Source: Ignavibacteria bacterium UBA961 (GTDB lineage Bacteria; Bacteroidota; Ignavibacteria; Kapaibacteriales; UBA961). Taken from it: a DNA stretch of 15,276 nucleotides. Below, piece by piece: positions 7,065 to 14,089 of the stretch. The notes below the pieces were generated by a model. It saw nothing but the letters and a program-made list of their open reading frames with translations. It ran no database searches and was not told where the DNA came from. The stretch lies in the NCBI GenBank assembly GCA_002293005.1, contig DBCJ01000018.1:22510-37785 (forward strand), read 5' to 3'. Numbering within the stretch: position 1 is the first letter of the stretch; every line of letters starts with the position of its first letter. Position numbers and translations under genes: made by a program.

Positions 7065-8624
7065 ATGGCAGAAGTTCGACCCGAAGAGATCTCCGCTATT
7101 TTACGCCGACAGCTTTCCGGCTTCGAGAATGAAGCCGACATCTATGAGGTCGGGACAGTTCTTCAAGTGGGTGACGGTGTTGCTCGCGTTTATGGATTGA
7201 CAAAAGTTCAGGCATCGGAATTGGTTGAATTCCCAAATGGTGTCATGGGTATGGTGCTCAATCTTGAAGAAGACAATGTGGGTGTGATTCTCTTTGGAGA
7301 TGATCGCCTCGTGAAAGAAGGTGATACTGTTCGCCGTACCGGTAAAATCGCTTCCGTGCCGGTTGGCGAAGCATTGCTCGGACGCGTGGTAAATCCTTTG
7401 GGTGTTCCTATTGATGGTAAAGGTCCTGTATTGACAAATCAATCTTTGCCAATCGAGCGTAAAGCTTTGGGTGTAATTGAGCGTCAGCCGGTTACTGAAC
7501 CATTGCAAACAGGTCTCAAGGCAATTGATGCTTTGATTCCAATTGGTCGTGGTCAGCGTGAATTGATCATTGGTGATCGTCAGACAGGTAAGACTGTTGT
7601 TGCACTCGATACCATCATCAATCAAAAATATACTCATACAGAAGAAGCCAAGAAACTTGGTATCAATCCTGTTTACTGTATTTATGTAGCGATCGGACAA
7701 AAAGGTTCAACTGTTGCCAATGTTGTTGCAACTCTTGAAAAATATGGCGCGATGGACTATACAATCATCGTAGCTGCGAATGCTGCCGATCCTGCGCCAC
7801 TTCAATTCATCGCTCCATATTGCGGTGCATCGATGGGTGAATTCTTCCGTGATTCAGGTCGCCACTCACTTGTGATTTATGATGATTTGACAAAGCAGGC
7901 TGCTGCTTATCGTCAGGTTTCATTGCTCCTTCGTCGTCCACCGGGACGTGAGGCATATCCTGGTGATATTTTCTATCTGCATAGCCGCTTGCTCGAGCGT
8001 GCAGCGAAACTCAGTGATGCACTTGGTGGCGGATCCATGACTGCGCTTCCTGTTATTGAAACACAAGCAGGTGACGTGTCCGCATATATTCCAACGAATG
8101 TTATTTCCATCACAGATGGTCAGATTTATCTTGAATCCAATTTGTTCAATGCCGGCGTTCGTCCTGCTTTGAATGTTGGTATCTCTGTTTCTCGTGTGGG
8201 TGGTAATGCTCAAATCAAAGCCATGAAGCGCGTTGCGGGTCCTTTGAAATTGGAACTCGCGATGTTCCGCGAATTGGAAGCATTTGCAAAGTTTGGTTCA
8301 GATCTTGACAAATCCACAATGCAACAATTGCGTCGTGGTGCGAGATTGACCGAGATTTTGAAGCAACAGCAATATTCACCGGTTACTCTTGAAAGACAAA
8401 TCGCCCTCGTATTTGCGGCTACAAATGGTTATCTCGATGAGATTCCCGTTGAGAATTGTCGTGAATTCGAAAATGAATTCCTTGAGCTCATGGAAACAAA
8501 GCATAAAGCTCTTCTATTCTCAATCGTGGAAGTAAAAGACATTACTGATTCGATCAAGAAAGACTTGAATGAAGTACTTGCTTCATTCACTGAGAGATTC
8601 AAAGCGATTCGCGGAATCAATTGA
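7065..8624 (+). CDS. atpA: ATP synthase F1 subunit alpha
   Basis: The nucleotide-binding, non-catalytic F1 subunit, 519 residues from the ATG at 7065. An in-frame TTG at 7059 is possible, but MAEVRPEEISAILRRQL fits family N-termini. Domains in order: an N-terminal beta-barrel (about 25-95), the nucleotide-binding domain with P-loop GDRQTGKT (170-177) and Walker B LVIYDDL (269-275), and a C-terminal helical domain. The arginine finger that contacts the neighbouring catalytic site is R377 in SVSRVGGNAQ. Conserved RPPGREAYPGD and FAATNGYLD are present. All functional residues look intact. Confidence 0.97.
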   Translation: MAEVRPEEISAILRRQLSGFENEADIYEVGTVLQVGDGVARVYGLTKVQASELVEFPNGVMGMVLNLEEDNVGVILFGDDRLVKEGDTVRRTGKIASVPVGEALLGRVVNPLGVPIDGKGPVLTNQSLPIERKALGVIERQPVTEPLQTGLKAIDALIPIGRGQRELIIGDRQTGKTVVALDTIINQKYTHTEEAKKLGINPVYCIYVAIGQKGSTVANVVATLEKYGAMDYTIIVAANAADPAPLQFIAPYCGASMGEFFRDSGRHSLVIYDDLTKQAAAYRQVSLLLRRPPGREAYPGDIFYLHSRLLERAAKLSDALGGGSMTALPVIETQAGDVSAYIPTNVISITDGQIYLESNLFNAGVRPALNVGISVSRVGGNAQIKAMKRVAGPLKLELAMFRELEAFAKFGSDLDKSTMQQLRRGARLTEILKQQQYSPVTLERQIALVFAATNGYLDEIPVENCREFENEFLELMETKHKALLFSIVEVKDITDSIKKDLNEVLASFTERFKAIRGIN

Positions 8625-8645
8625 TAATATAGGAAATCTTGTCCC

Positions 8646-9617
8646 ATGATTGCAGTCACAGGAGCCGCCGGATTCATCGGTAGTTGTTTCGTGAAAACGC
8701 TCAATGAAAAAGGATATAATGATATTCTGATCATTGATTCTTTGGAACAAGATGATCGTTGGAATAATCTCGTAACAAAGCGCTTTCGAGGCATAGAACA
8801 TCCGGAGGTGTTCAAGAGAAAATGCTCTGAAGGACAATATGATGCGAGTGATATTTCGGCATTGATTCATTTGGGTGCATGTTCATCCACCACTGAGCGC
8901 AATGCGGAATATCTTCTTGAAAACAATTATCGTTATAGCATGGCCATGGCACAATTTGCCATGGCACATGATATACCGTTCATCTATGCCAGCAGTGCAG
9001 CCACTTATGGCGGAGGTGATCAGGGCTATGATGATGCCTCTTCGATAGGTCTTCGTCCTTTGAACATGTATGGATATTCCAAACAACTGTTTGATGAATG
9101 GATGATTGACAATGGCTATGATGCATCTGCCATTGGCATCAAATTCTTCAATGTGTTTGGTCCGAATGAGTATCACAAAGGCGATATGGCCAGCATGATT
9201 TACAAATCATGGAAACAAGTGACATCGCAAGGATATATCTCACTGTTTGCCTCAGATATTCCCGAATATCCCGATGGCGGACAAATGCGAGATTTTATCT
9301 ATGTGAAGGATGCTTGCGAAGTGATGTGGAAGATGCTCAATGAGAAATCACCCAAAGGCATTGTAAATCTTGGAACAGGCAAAGCGCGTACTTGGAATGA
9401 TTTGGCTAATTCGGTATTCAAAGCACTTGGCAAAGAAATTGATATTCGATATGTGTCCATGCCTGATTCACTGAAAGGACAATATCAATATTACACTCAG
9501 GCAGAAATGAAGAAATTACAAACTTCGACTTCTGCACATGATTTTATGGAATTGGAAGATAGCATTGGTGATTATGTGATCAATCATTTGCAAGATTCCA
9601 CGAAACGATACTATTGA
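8646..9617 (+). CDS. hldD: ADP-L-glycero-D-manno-heptose 6-epimerase
   Basis: HldD (RfaD) epimerises ADP-D-glycero-D-manno-heptose to the L-glycero form, the last step in making the heptose donor for the LPS inner core. The 323-residue short-chain dehydrogenase fold has the NAD(P) motif TGAAGFIG (5-12) and the catalytic YGYSK (Y142, K146). Diagnostic HldD stretches are HLGACSSTTE, YASSAATYGG, HKGDMASM, RDFIYVKDA and NLGTGKARTWNDLA. Length is near the 310 residues of the E. coli enzyme. It lies 21 bases after atpA and 26 before atpG, in the same direction, so it should share the atp transcript. This implies that the organism makes a heptose-containing envelope glycan. Confidence 0.93.
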   Translation: MIAVTGAAGFIGSCFVKTLNEKGYNDILIIDSLEQDDRWNNLVTKRFRGIEHPEVFKRKCSEGQYDASDISALIHLGACSSTTERNAEYLLENNYRYSMAMAQFAMAHDIPFIYASSAATYGGGDQGYDDASSIGLRPLNMYGYSKQLFDEWMIDNGYDASAIGIKFFNVFGPNEYHKGDMASMIYKSWKQVTSQGYISLFASDIPEYPDGGQMRDFIYVKDACEVMWKMLNEKSPKGIVNLGTGKARTWNDLANSVFKALGKEIDIRYVSMPDSLKGQYQYYTQAEMKKLQTSTSAHDFMELEDSIGDYVINHLQDSTKRYY

Positions 9618-9643
9618 CATACATTTTTACTTGAAGCATAGAT

Positions 9644-10522
9644 ATGGCAACACTGAGAGATATACGCAATCGCATCACAGCCGTGAAGAACACAGCCAAG
9701 ATTACCTCTGCAATGCGCATGGTTGCTGCGGCAAAATTGCGCAGAGCACAGGAAGCGATTTTATCGACAAGACCATATACCGATAAGTTTTCCGAAGTGC
9801 TGTCAAATTTGGCCGGCTCAGCTTCAGAAGACTATTTCCATCCTTTGCTTCGTAAACCTGAAGTCATCAAACATATTGCTATTGTCGTGATTTCTTCCGA
9901 CCGTGGATTATGCGGAAGTTTCAATACGAATGTTCTTCGCTTGGCTCAGCAATATATTGAGCAAACTGTTCCTGCAGAATTTCCTCAAGCGAAAGTCAGT
10001 GTTGTTGCAGTAGGTAGAAGATCAAGTCAATTCTTCGCAAAAAGCTCACATACAGTATTGGCCTCATATCCTGAGGTATTTGCACAATTGAAATTTGCGA
10101 CTGCATCCGAAATTGCTGGTATTGTGGCGAATGGTTTCATCAATGAAGAATTCGATCGAGTGATGATTTTCAATAATGAATTCAAATCGATCATCAAGCA
10201 AGAAACAACATGCAAGCAATTATTGCCAGTTGAATCAGTGGCTAATGAATCTGCCACGAACAATGATTATATATTCGAGCCAAGTCGCAGTGATATCATG
10301 GACACCATCCTTCCGAAATTTGTGAATACACTCGTATGGAAAGGATTGCTCGAATCAAATGCTGCAGAACAAGCAGCAAGAATGATGGCGATGGAAAGTG
10401 CTACTACAAATGCACGCGATCTCATCCGCTCATTGCAATTGTCCTATAATAAGGCTCGACAAGCATCCATTACTACAGAAATGCTTGAAATCGTCGGCGG
10501 AGCTGAAGCTTTGAAAGCATAA
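9644..10522 (+). CDS. atpG: ATP synthase F1 subunit gamma
   Basis: The central rotor shaft, 292 residues. The N-terminal helix (MATLRDIRNRITAVKNTAKI then TSAMRMVAAAKLRRAQ) and the C-terminal helix (EQAARMMAMESATTNARDL then YNKARQASITTEMLEIVGGA) pair as a coiled coil inside the alpha3beta3 ring. The middle Rossmann-like domain has SSDRGLCGSFN at about 84-94. Length is normal. It is the last atp gene here; beta (atpD) and epsilon (atpC) do not follow. Confidence 0.96.
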   Translation: MATLRDIRNRITAVKNTAKITSAMRMVAAAKLRRAQEAILSTRPYTDKFSEVLSNLAGSASEDYFHPLLRKPEVIKHIAIVVISSDRGLCGSFNTNVLRLAQQYIEQTVPAEFPQAKVSVVAVGRRSSQFFAKSSHTVLASYPEVFAQLKFATASEIAGIVANGFINEEFDRVMIFNNEFKSIIKQETTCKQLLPVESVANESATNNDYIFEPSRSDIMDTILPKFVNTLVWKGLLESNAAEQAARMMAMESATTNARDLIRSLQLSYNKARQASITTEMLEIVGGAEALKA

Positions 10523-10564
10523 AAAGTATCTAAATGACCTATTTCTGTTGTTTTTTTACTTTTT
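10521..10564 (+). terminator. Possible AT-rich terminator of the ATP synthase operon
   Basis: AAAAAGTA (10521-10528) is complementary to TACTTTTT (10557-10564), with a 28-base loop and further T runs downstream. The stem is AT-rich and weak, so this is a tentative end of the atp transcript. Confidence 0.25.
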
Positions 10565-10618
10565 TAACATTCTTTACAGCTTTTTTGTGGTGTAGGACTG
10601 AGGTTTCAGCGTAATTTC

Positions 10619-10636
10619 GTGTGTTCACAAGCACAC
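10619..10636 (+). other. Short hairpin just upstream of the first LTxxQ lipoprotein gene
   Basis: GTGTGT (10619-10624) pairs with GCACAC (10631-10636), including one T-G wobble, around a six-base loop. It ends six bases before the AAGG ribosome-binding site (10643-10646). It could be a 5' stabilising stem of the lipoprotein mRNA or chance. Confidence 0.3.
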
Positions 10637-10652
10637 AATTTTAAGGTTTGAT

Positions 10653-11351
10653 ATGAAAAAGAATTTCATGAGCATATTGCTCGCAAGTTTCGTGTTCTTC
10701 GGTCTTGCAACATTTGCATCAAGTTGCAAAGATGATTCATGCGTGAATCCAACTGAGACTGCAGCGATTGTTGATGTTGAAGTATTTGACATTGATGCAA
10801 CATATGCGAAAGTTTTTTCCGGTAATGGCGATGTTATTGAACAAAATGATCCACGCGGCGGTGGACCCGGCAAGCGTGATACAGTGCGCGGCGGTGGTCG
10901 TGATACAGTCAAGCGTGATCCATCTTCAAGACCAATGCCATGGCAATCTATTCTTCCTTGCCTGAAACTCACTCCAGAGCAAAATGCACAATTGCGTGAA
11001 TTCATGATGGCTCAACGCGAATGTGAAAAGTCAGCTCGCGAACAATTCCGTACTGAATTAGAACCATTGCGCAGAGCACAAAAAGCGGCAATGGATGCAA
11101 TCCGTGCAGATCTCAAAGCAGGTACAATCACTCGTGAAGAAGCAAATGCAAAAGTAAAAGCTCTCAATGAGCGCATGAAGAATGCAACTCAAGAAGCAGA
11201 GGCGAAAGTAAGAGTAGCGGTGAAAGCATGCATGGATAGATTCTTTGCAAGACTTGAATCCATCTTAACACCTGAGCAACTTGCTTTGTGGAATGAATGG
11301 AAAAGAACAGGCAAATCACCTTGCCCAAAAAATCCAAGTGGCAGACCATAA
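10653..11351 (+). CDS. Lipoprotein with paired LTxxQ motifs (Spy/CpxP-like), paralog 1
   Basis: A 232-residue predicted lipoprotein. The signal peptide ends in FASSC with acylated C25. Residues about 67-92 form a Gly/Arg-rich linker with two RDTV repeats. The rest is a charged helical domain carrying LTPEQ twice (106-110 and 205-209), the hallmark of the Spy/CpxP LTxxQ family of periplasmic chaperones and metal-responsive sensors. Cysteines at C103, C124, C193 and C224, and the ending LALWNEWKRTGKSPC, recur in paralog 2. AAGG lies six bases before the ATG, and a good terminator follows. The family assignment rests on the paired motif; E. coli Spy lacks these cysteines, and the role is unknown. 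The high positive charge of the linker is unusual. Confidence 0.8.
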   Translation: MKKNFMSILLASFVFFGLATFASSCKDDSCVNPTETAAIVDVEVFDIDATYAKVFSGNGDVIEQNDPRGGGPGKRDTVRGGGRDTVKRDPSSRPMPWQSILPCLKLTPEQNAQLREFMMAQRECEKSAREQFRTELEPLRRAQKAAMDAIRADLKAGTITREEANAKVKALNERMKNATQEAEAKVRVAVKACMDRFFARLESILTPEQLALWNEWKRTGKSPCPKNPSGRP

Positions 11352-11375
11352 GCATTTATATTCTGACTTCAATCG

Positions 11376-11411
11376 AAGCCTCATCCGAAAGGATGGGGCT
11401 TTTTTGTTTTT
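11376..11411 (+). terminator. Intrinsic terminator after LTxxQ lipoprotein 1
   Basis: GCCTCATCC (11378-11386) pairs with GGATGGGGC (11391-11399) with one T-G wobble, extended by two A-T pairs (11376-11377 with 11400-11401), around a GAAA tetraloop. It is followed by six T (11400-11405) and another T run. This is a textbook rho-independent terminator. Confidence 0.9.
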
Positions 11412-11559
11412 GTGTGTAACCGATTCTTATTGTCAATGTTATTCTATTCAAGAAGGAAATGATAGATGAAAATAGAATTCAAAAAGTAATGTAACCAAGT
11501 TTCCTCATCATTGTTATTACTTCTGAAACACATGAAAACATTTGAACGAGAGGTTCAGT

Positions 11560-11577
11560 CAGATCGCCGGCAATCTG
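11560..11577. promoter_or_regulatory. 18-bp imperfect palindrome upstream of lipoprotein 2, candidate operator
   Basis: CAGATCGCCGGCAATCTG is symmetric apart from one C/A mismatch pair and centres on GCCGGC, a GC-rich island in an AT-rich intergenic region. It lies 55 bases before the ATG at 11633. Compact symmetry without a long loop suits a dimeric repressor site better than an RNA hairpin. The remainder of 11412-11632 shows no gene or convincing promoter. Confidence 0.35.
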
Positions 11578-11632
11578 CATGACAGCTCACCAAATACAGA
11601 ATACCTTTTAACTTTCTATAAGGAATGGAACA

Positions 11633-12343
11633 ATGAACAAACTGATCACAAAAAGCATGTTTTTGCTTGCAGCAGTGTTCGTGACAGTATTTGCATCAAG
11701 CTGTACTGATCAACTCTCAACAATTTCTCCTGTTGAAAATTCAACAGAAATGTTTGCATCAATGTATGATGTAGAGTCAATGGCTACTTCCATCATTGAT
11801 GACAATGATCAAGGAATGTTTGCAAAAGGCGGTCGTGGTAAAGGTCCCGGTCGTGGACATGGAAAAGATGATCGCGATCGTGATGATCGTAAAGGCGATA
11901 GTCTCAAGCCAAAGCGTGCACATCTTCGTGCGGTGATTGATTGCTTGAAACTCACCGAAGATCAAATGAAGCAAGTACAGGCTTTGCATCAAGCAAAACA
12001 TGATTGTGAAAAATCAGCAAGAGAACAGTTTAGAGCTATAGCTGGTCCTATCCGTCAAGAAGAGAAAGTATTGCATAAATCGCTTCATGAGCAATTGAAG
12101 GCAGGAACCTTGACAAGAGCTGAAGCCAATGCACAATTGGAAGCATTTAAAGCAAAGAATGCAGCTGTGATGCAATCTGCGATTGAAACTATGAAAGCAG
12201 CTGTCAAAGCCTGCAATGATACATTGCTTGCCGGTATCGAAGCGCTTCTAACTCCTGAGCAATTGCTTCTCTGGAATCAATGGAAAGCAACAGGAACAAA
12301 TCCATGTGATTCACCATCAAATGGCGATGTCATCGGCGGATGA
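11633..12343 (+). CDS. Lipoprotein with paired LTxxQ motifs (Spy/CpxP-like), paralog 2
   Basis: A 236-residue predicted lipoprotein closely related to paralog 1. The signal peptide ends in FASSC (C24). The linker at about 66-95 is again Gly/Arg/Lys/Asp-rich (GGRGKGPGRGHGKDDRDRDD). The helical domain carries LTEDQ (107-111) and LTPEQ (206-210), exactly 99 residues apart as in paralog 1, with cysteines C104, C125, C194 and C225. Shared stretches include CEKSAREQFR, LKAGT(L/I)TR.EANA, KAC and LTPEQL.LWN.WK.TG..PC. An AAGGA site precedes the ATG and a terminator follows, so it is probably a separate transcription unit. Conservation of the domain, with drift in the linker, indicates selection on the helical part. 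The biochemical role is unknown. Confidence 0.8.
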   Translation: MNKLITKSMFLLAAVFVTVFASSCTDQLSTISPVENSTEMFASMYDVESMATSIIDDNDQGMFAKGGRGKGPGRGHGKDDRDRDDRKGDSLKPKRAHLRAVIDCLKLTEDQMKQVQALHQAKHDCEKSAREQFRAIAGPIRQEEKVLHKSLHEQLKAGTLTRAEANAQLEAFKAKNAAVMQSAIETMKAAVKACNDTLLAGIEALLTPEQLLLWNQWKATGTNPCDSPSNGDVIGG

Positions 12344-12366
12344 TTCACAGAATCTAAATATTCAAT

Positions 12367-12399
12367 GCCTCAATCTTTGTTGATTGGGGCTTTTTTTTT
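12367..12399 (+). terminator. Intrinsic terminator after LTxxQ lipoprotein 2
   Basis: GCCTCAATC (12367-12375) pairs with GATTGGGGC (12382-12390), with one T-G wobble, around a six-base loop, followed by nine T (12391-12399). Its stem resembles the terminator after paralog 1 (GCCTCA on the left, TGGGGC on the right), so the duplication probably included the terminator. Confidence 0.9.
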
Positions 12400-12455
12400 A
12401 AATAAAAAACGTATATTGTATCACTTCTAATTATAATGAAATCAAGGAATTGGCG

Positions 12456-13172
12456 ATGAACCAGTTATTAAAAACCCTACTTGTGGCATTCATGGTCTCC
12501 CTAATCGGTTGCTCAAATACTATTGAACCGACAGATACAATGAATGGCGTTGAAAATTCCGCATCTATTTCAAAAGGTAATGTTGATAATGACACATTCT
12601 TTTCACAAGATGATGACGATTCTTGTGGCGAAGGGAAAGAAAGACAATTATCATCAATTTCATTTGAAAAAATGATTGATTGTTTGGGATTGAGTGAAAG
12701 CCAAAAAGCTGCTTTGAATGCATTGAAAATTGAAAATAACAATGCATGTAAATCCGCTAAAGAGAAGTTTGATGCTGCAAAGAAAAATGCACTCAAAACA
12801 TTGCTTTCAGAACAAGCCAAATGCAATGCTTCTGCTAAAAATGATTCGGAAAAAAGATCAATCTATGAACGATTGAAGAAAATCTATAATGAAGCTACTA
12901 CGAAAGCTGAAGCAGCCTATAAATCATCATTGAAAAATCACAATAAGAAATTTTATGATGCTTTCTGCACCATTTTGACTGCTGAGCAAATTGCAAAGCT
13001 CAATTTGTGGCTTTCAGGCAAGAATCCTTGTGATACAACAAATACAGGTGGAACAGGTTCAGGTGGAACAGGTTCAGGCGATACAGGTTCCGGTACAATT
13101 GGTTCAGGTGGAACAGGTTCAGGCGATACAGGTTCCGGCGGAACAGGTACCGGTATAGGAACAGGTGGTTGA
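12456..13172 (+). CDS. Diverged LTxxQ lipoprotein, paralog 3, with Gly-Thr-Ser repeat tail
   Basis: A 238-residue predicted lipoprotein. The signal peptide ends in a canonical LIGC lipobox (C19). The linker is acidic (SQDDDDSC) rather than basic. The helical domain has LSESQ (79-83) and LTAEQ (174-178), 95 residues apart, with cysteines at 57, 76, 98, 123, 171 and 192. CKSAKEKF and LNLWLSGKNPC match the other paralogs, while the third shared cysteine is replaced by His and a new Cys sits near the second motif. After residue 198 the protein is a 40-residue run of (G/D)TGSG-type repeats. The ATG at 12456 is chosen over a TTG at 12450 because AAGGAA lies seven bases upstream. Function unknown; the tail may span peptidoglycan or be a flexible tether. 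Confidence 0.78.
   Translation: MNQLLKTLLVAFMVSLIGCSNTIEPTDTMNGVENSASISKGNVDNDTFFSQDDDDSCGEGKERQLSSISFEKMIDCLGLSESQKAALNALKIENNNACKSAKEKFDAAKKNALKTLLSEQAKCNASAKNDSEKRSIYERLKKIYNEATTKAEAAYKSSLKNHNKKFYDAFCTILTAEQIAKLNLWLSGKNPCDTTNTGGTGSGGTGSGDTGSGTIGSGGTGSGDTGSGGTGTGIGTGG
13050..13169 (+). repeat. In-frame 15-bp/45-bp tandem repeat coding for Gly-Thr-Gly-Ser-Gly units
   Basis: The 3' end of paralog 3 consists of eight 15-base units coding for GTGSG, DTGSG and variants. A 38-base stretch (13056-13093) recurs exactly 45 bases later (13101-13138), showing recent higher-order duplication. Such arrays can gain or lose units in frame by slippage. Confidence 0.85.
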
Positions 13173-13200
13173 TTCCAAACTCAAATGAAGTATAAAATAG

Positions 13201-13230
13201 AACTCCGACACAAGTCGGAGTTTTCTTTTT
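13201..13230 (+). terminator. Intrinsic terminator after LTxxQ lipoprotein 3
   Basis: AACTCCGAC (13201-13209) and GTCGGAGTT (13214-13222) form a perfect 9-pair stem around an ACAA loop, followed by a T-rich tract (TTTTCTTTTT). Confidence 0.92.
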
Positions 13231-13300
13231 CTACCCACTTATAAAACACATTAAGACTTTCTGTAATTTTGTGGAATAATGTTTGACCAGATAGTGTATT

Positions 13301-14080
13301 ATGATTGATTTCTTGGCATTGATTGGCAGAAAAGTGACCGGATTTTTCCGACAAATCGGACAGATCACGATATTGCTCATGCGCGTCATTCGATATTTAC
13401 CGAGAGTCCATAAAGACCGTCGTCTGGTGCTCGAACAAATGTCGATAGTCGGTACCGAATCTCTCCCTCTTGTCGTGCTCATCGGTGCTTTCACTGGTGC
13501 CATCGCCGCTTTGCAGGCTACAAATCTCTTCGCAAAATTCAATCTCATTGGCATTGCCAGACCATTTATTGGTGGTTCGATTTCAACTGTTGTGTTCACG
13601 GAACTCACGCCTGTACTGACAGCACTCGTCATTGCGGGCCGTGTGGGTGGTGCCATCGCCGCACAAATTGGAACGATGCAAGTATCCGAGCAAGTGGATG
13701 CTTTGGAAATGATGGCAATCGACAAAAATCGATATCTAGCCATGCCACGCGTTGTTGCGGCCCTCACAATGATGCCGGTCCTTGCTGTATTTTCCAATCT
13801 AGTGGCTCTCATCGGTGCATATCTTCTCACTTCACTGAAATTTGATTTTTCCTTTGATATATTCTTTGATTCCATTCAGCGATTCTTTCAGATTACAGAA
13901 GTTGTGCAGAGTTTGTTCAAATCCATGATCTTCGGCGGTGTCACCTCACTCGTGGGATGTCATGTGGGTTTCAGAACAGAAGGCGGAGCAGAAGGAGTTG
14001 GTAGATCCACAGTTCAAGCATTTACCATTTCTGCGGCAACCATTCTCATTTTGGATGCAGTCTTCGGATATATTTTTTAA
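13301..14080 (+). CDS. mlaE: MlaE-type ABC transporter permease
   Basis: The inner-membrane permease of the phospholipid/lipid transport systems that work with an MlaF ATPase and an MCE-domain protein (MlaD). The 259 residues contain the family core FTELTPVLTALVIAGRVGGA (99-118) and IGTMQVSEQVDALE (123-136), followed by the LAMPR motif (146-150). About five to six membrane segments lie at 55-75, 88-120, 150-178, 205-222 and 238-258. In many relatives the stretch before GTM is AAEL; here it is AAQI. Neither mlaF nor mlaD follows; the next gene is a TPR protein nine bases downstream. The substrate is presumably lipid by family. Confidence 0.92.
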   Translation: MIDFLALIGRKVTGFFRQIGQITILLMRVIRYLPRVHKDRRLVLEQMSIVGTESLPLVVLIGAFTGAIAALQATNLFAKFNLIGIARPFIGGSISTVVFTELTPVLTALVIAGRVGGAIAAQIGTMQVSEQVDALEMMAIDKNRYLAMPRVVAALTMMPVLAVFSNLVALIGAYLLTSLKFDFSFDIFFDSIQRFFQITEVVQSLFKSMIFGGVTSLVGCHVGFRTEGGAEGVGRSTVQAFTISAATILILDAVFGYIF

Positions 14081-14089
14081 TTCGATTCA

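Noticed and set aside
7101..7700. A 199-codon open frame on the minus strand within atpA
   Set aside because: atpA is conserved along its whole length on the plus strand; the antisense product shows no plausible domain.
8943..8965. Two copies of the palindrome GCCATGGC inside hldD
   Set aside because: They encode the repeated Ala-Met run in the HldD protein (MAMAQFAMAHD) and are best explained by coding.
12432..12437. A perfect TATAAT before lipoprotein 3
   Set aside because: No -35 element lies 16-18 bases upstream, and transcription would start on top of the ribosome-binding site; the region is simply AT-rich.
13264..13271. TAATTTTG, matching the Bacteroidota -7 motif TAnnTTTG, before mlaE
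   Set aside because: No convincing -33 TTTG/TTG partner at the right distance, and the motif is common by chance in AT-rich DNA.
13231..13875. A 214-codon open frame on the minus strand opposite mlaE
   Set aside because: It overlaps a well-supported mlaE, its translation has no recognisable motif and is rich in Arg/Thr/Ala of the kind produced by antisense frames.
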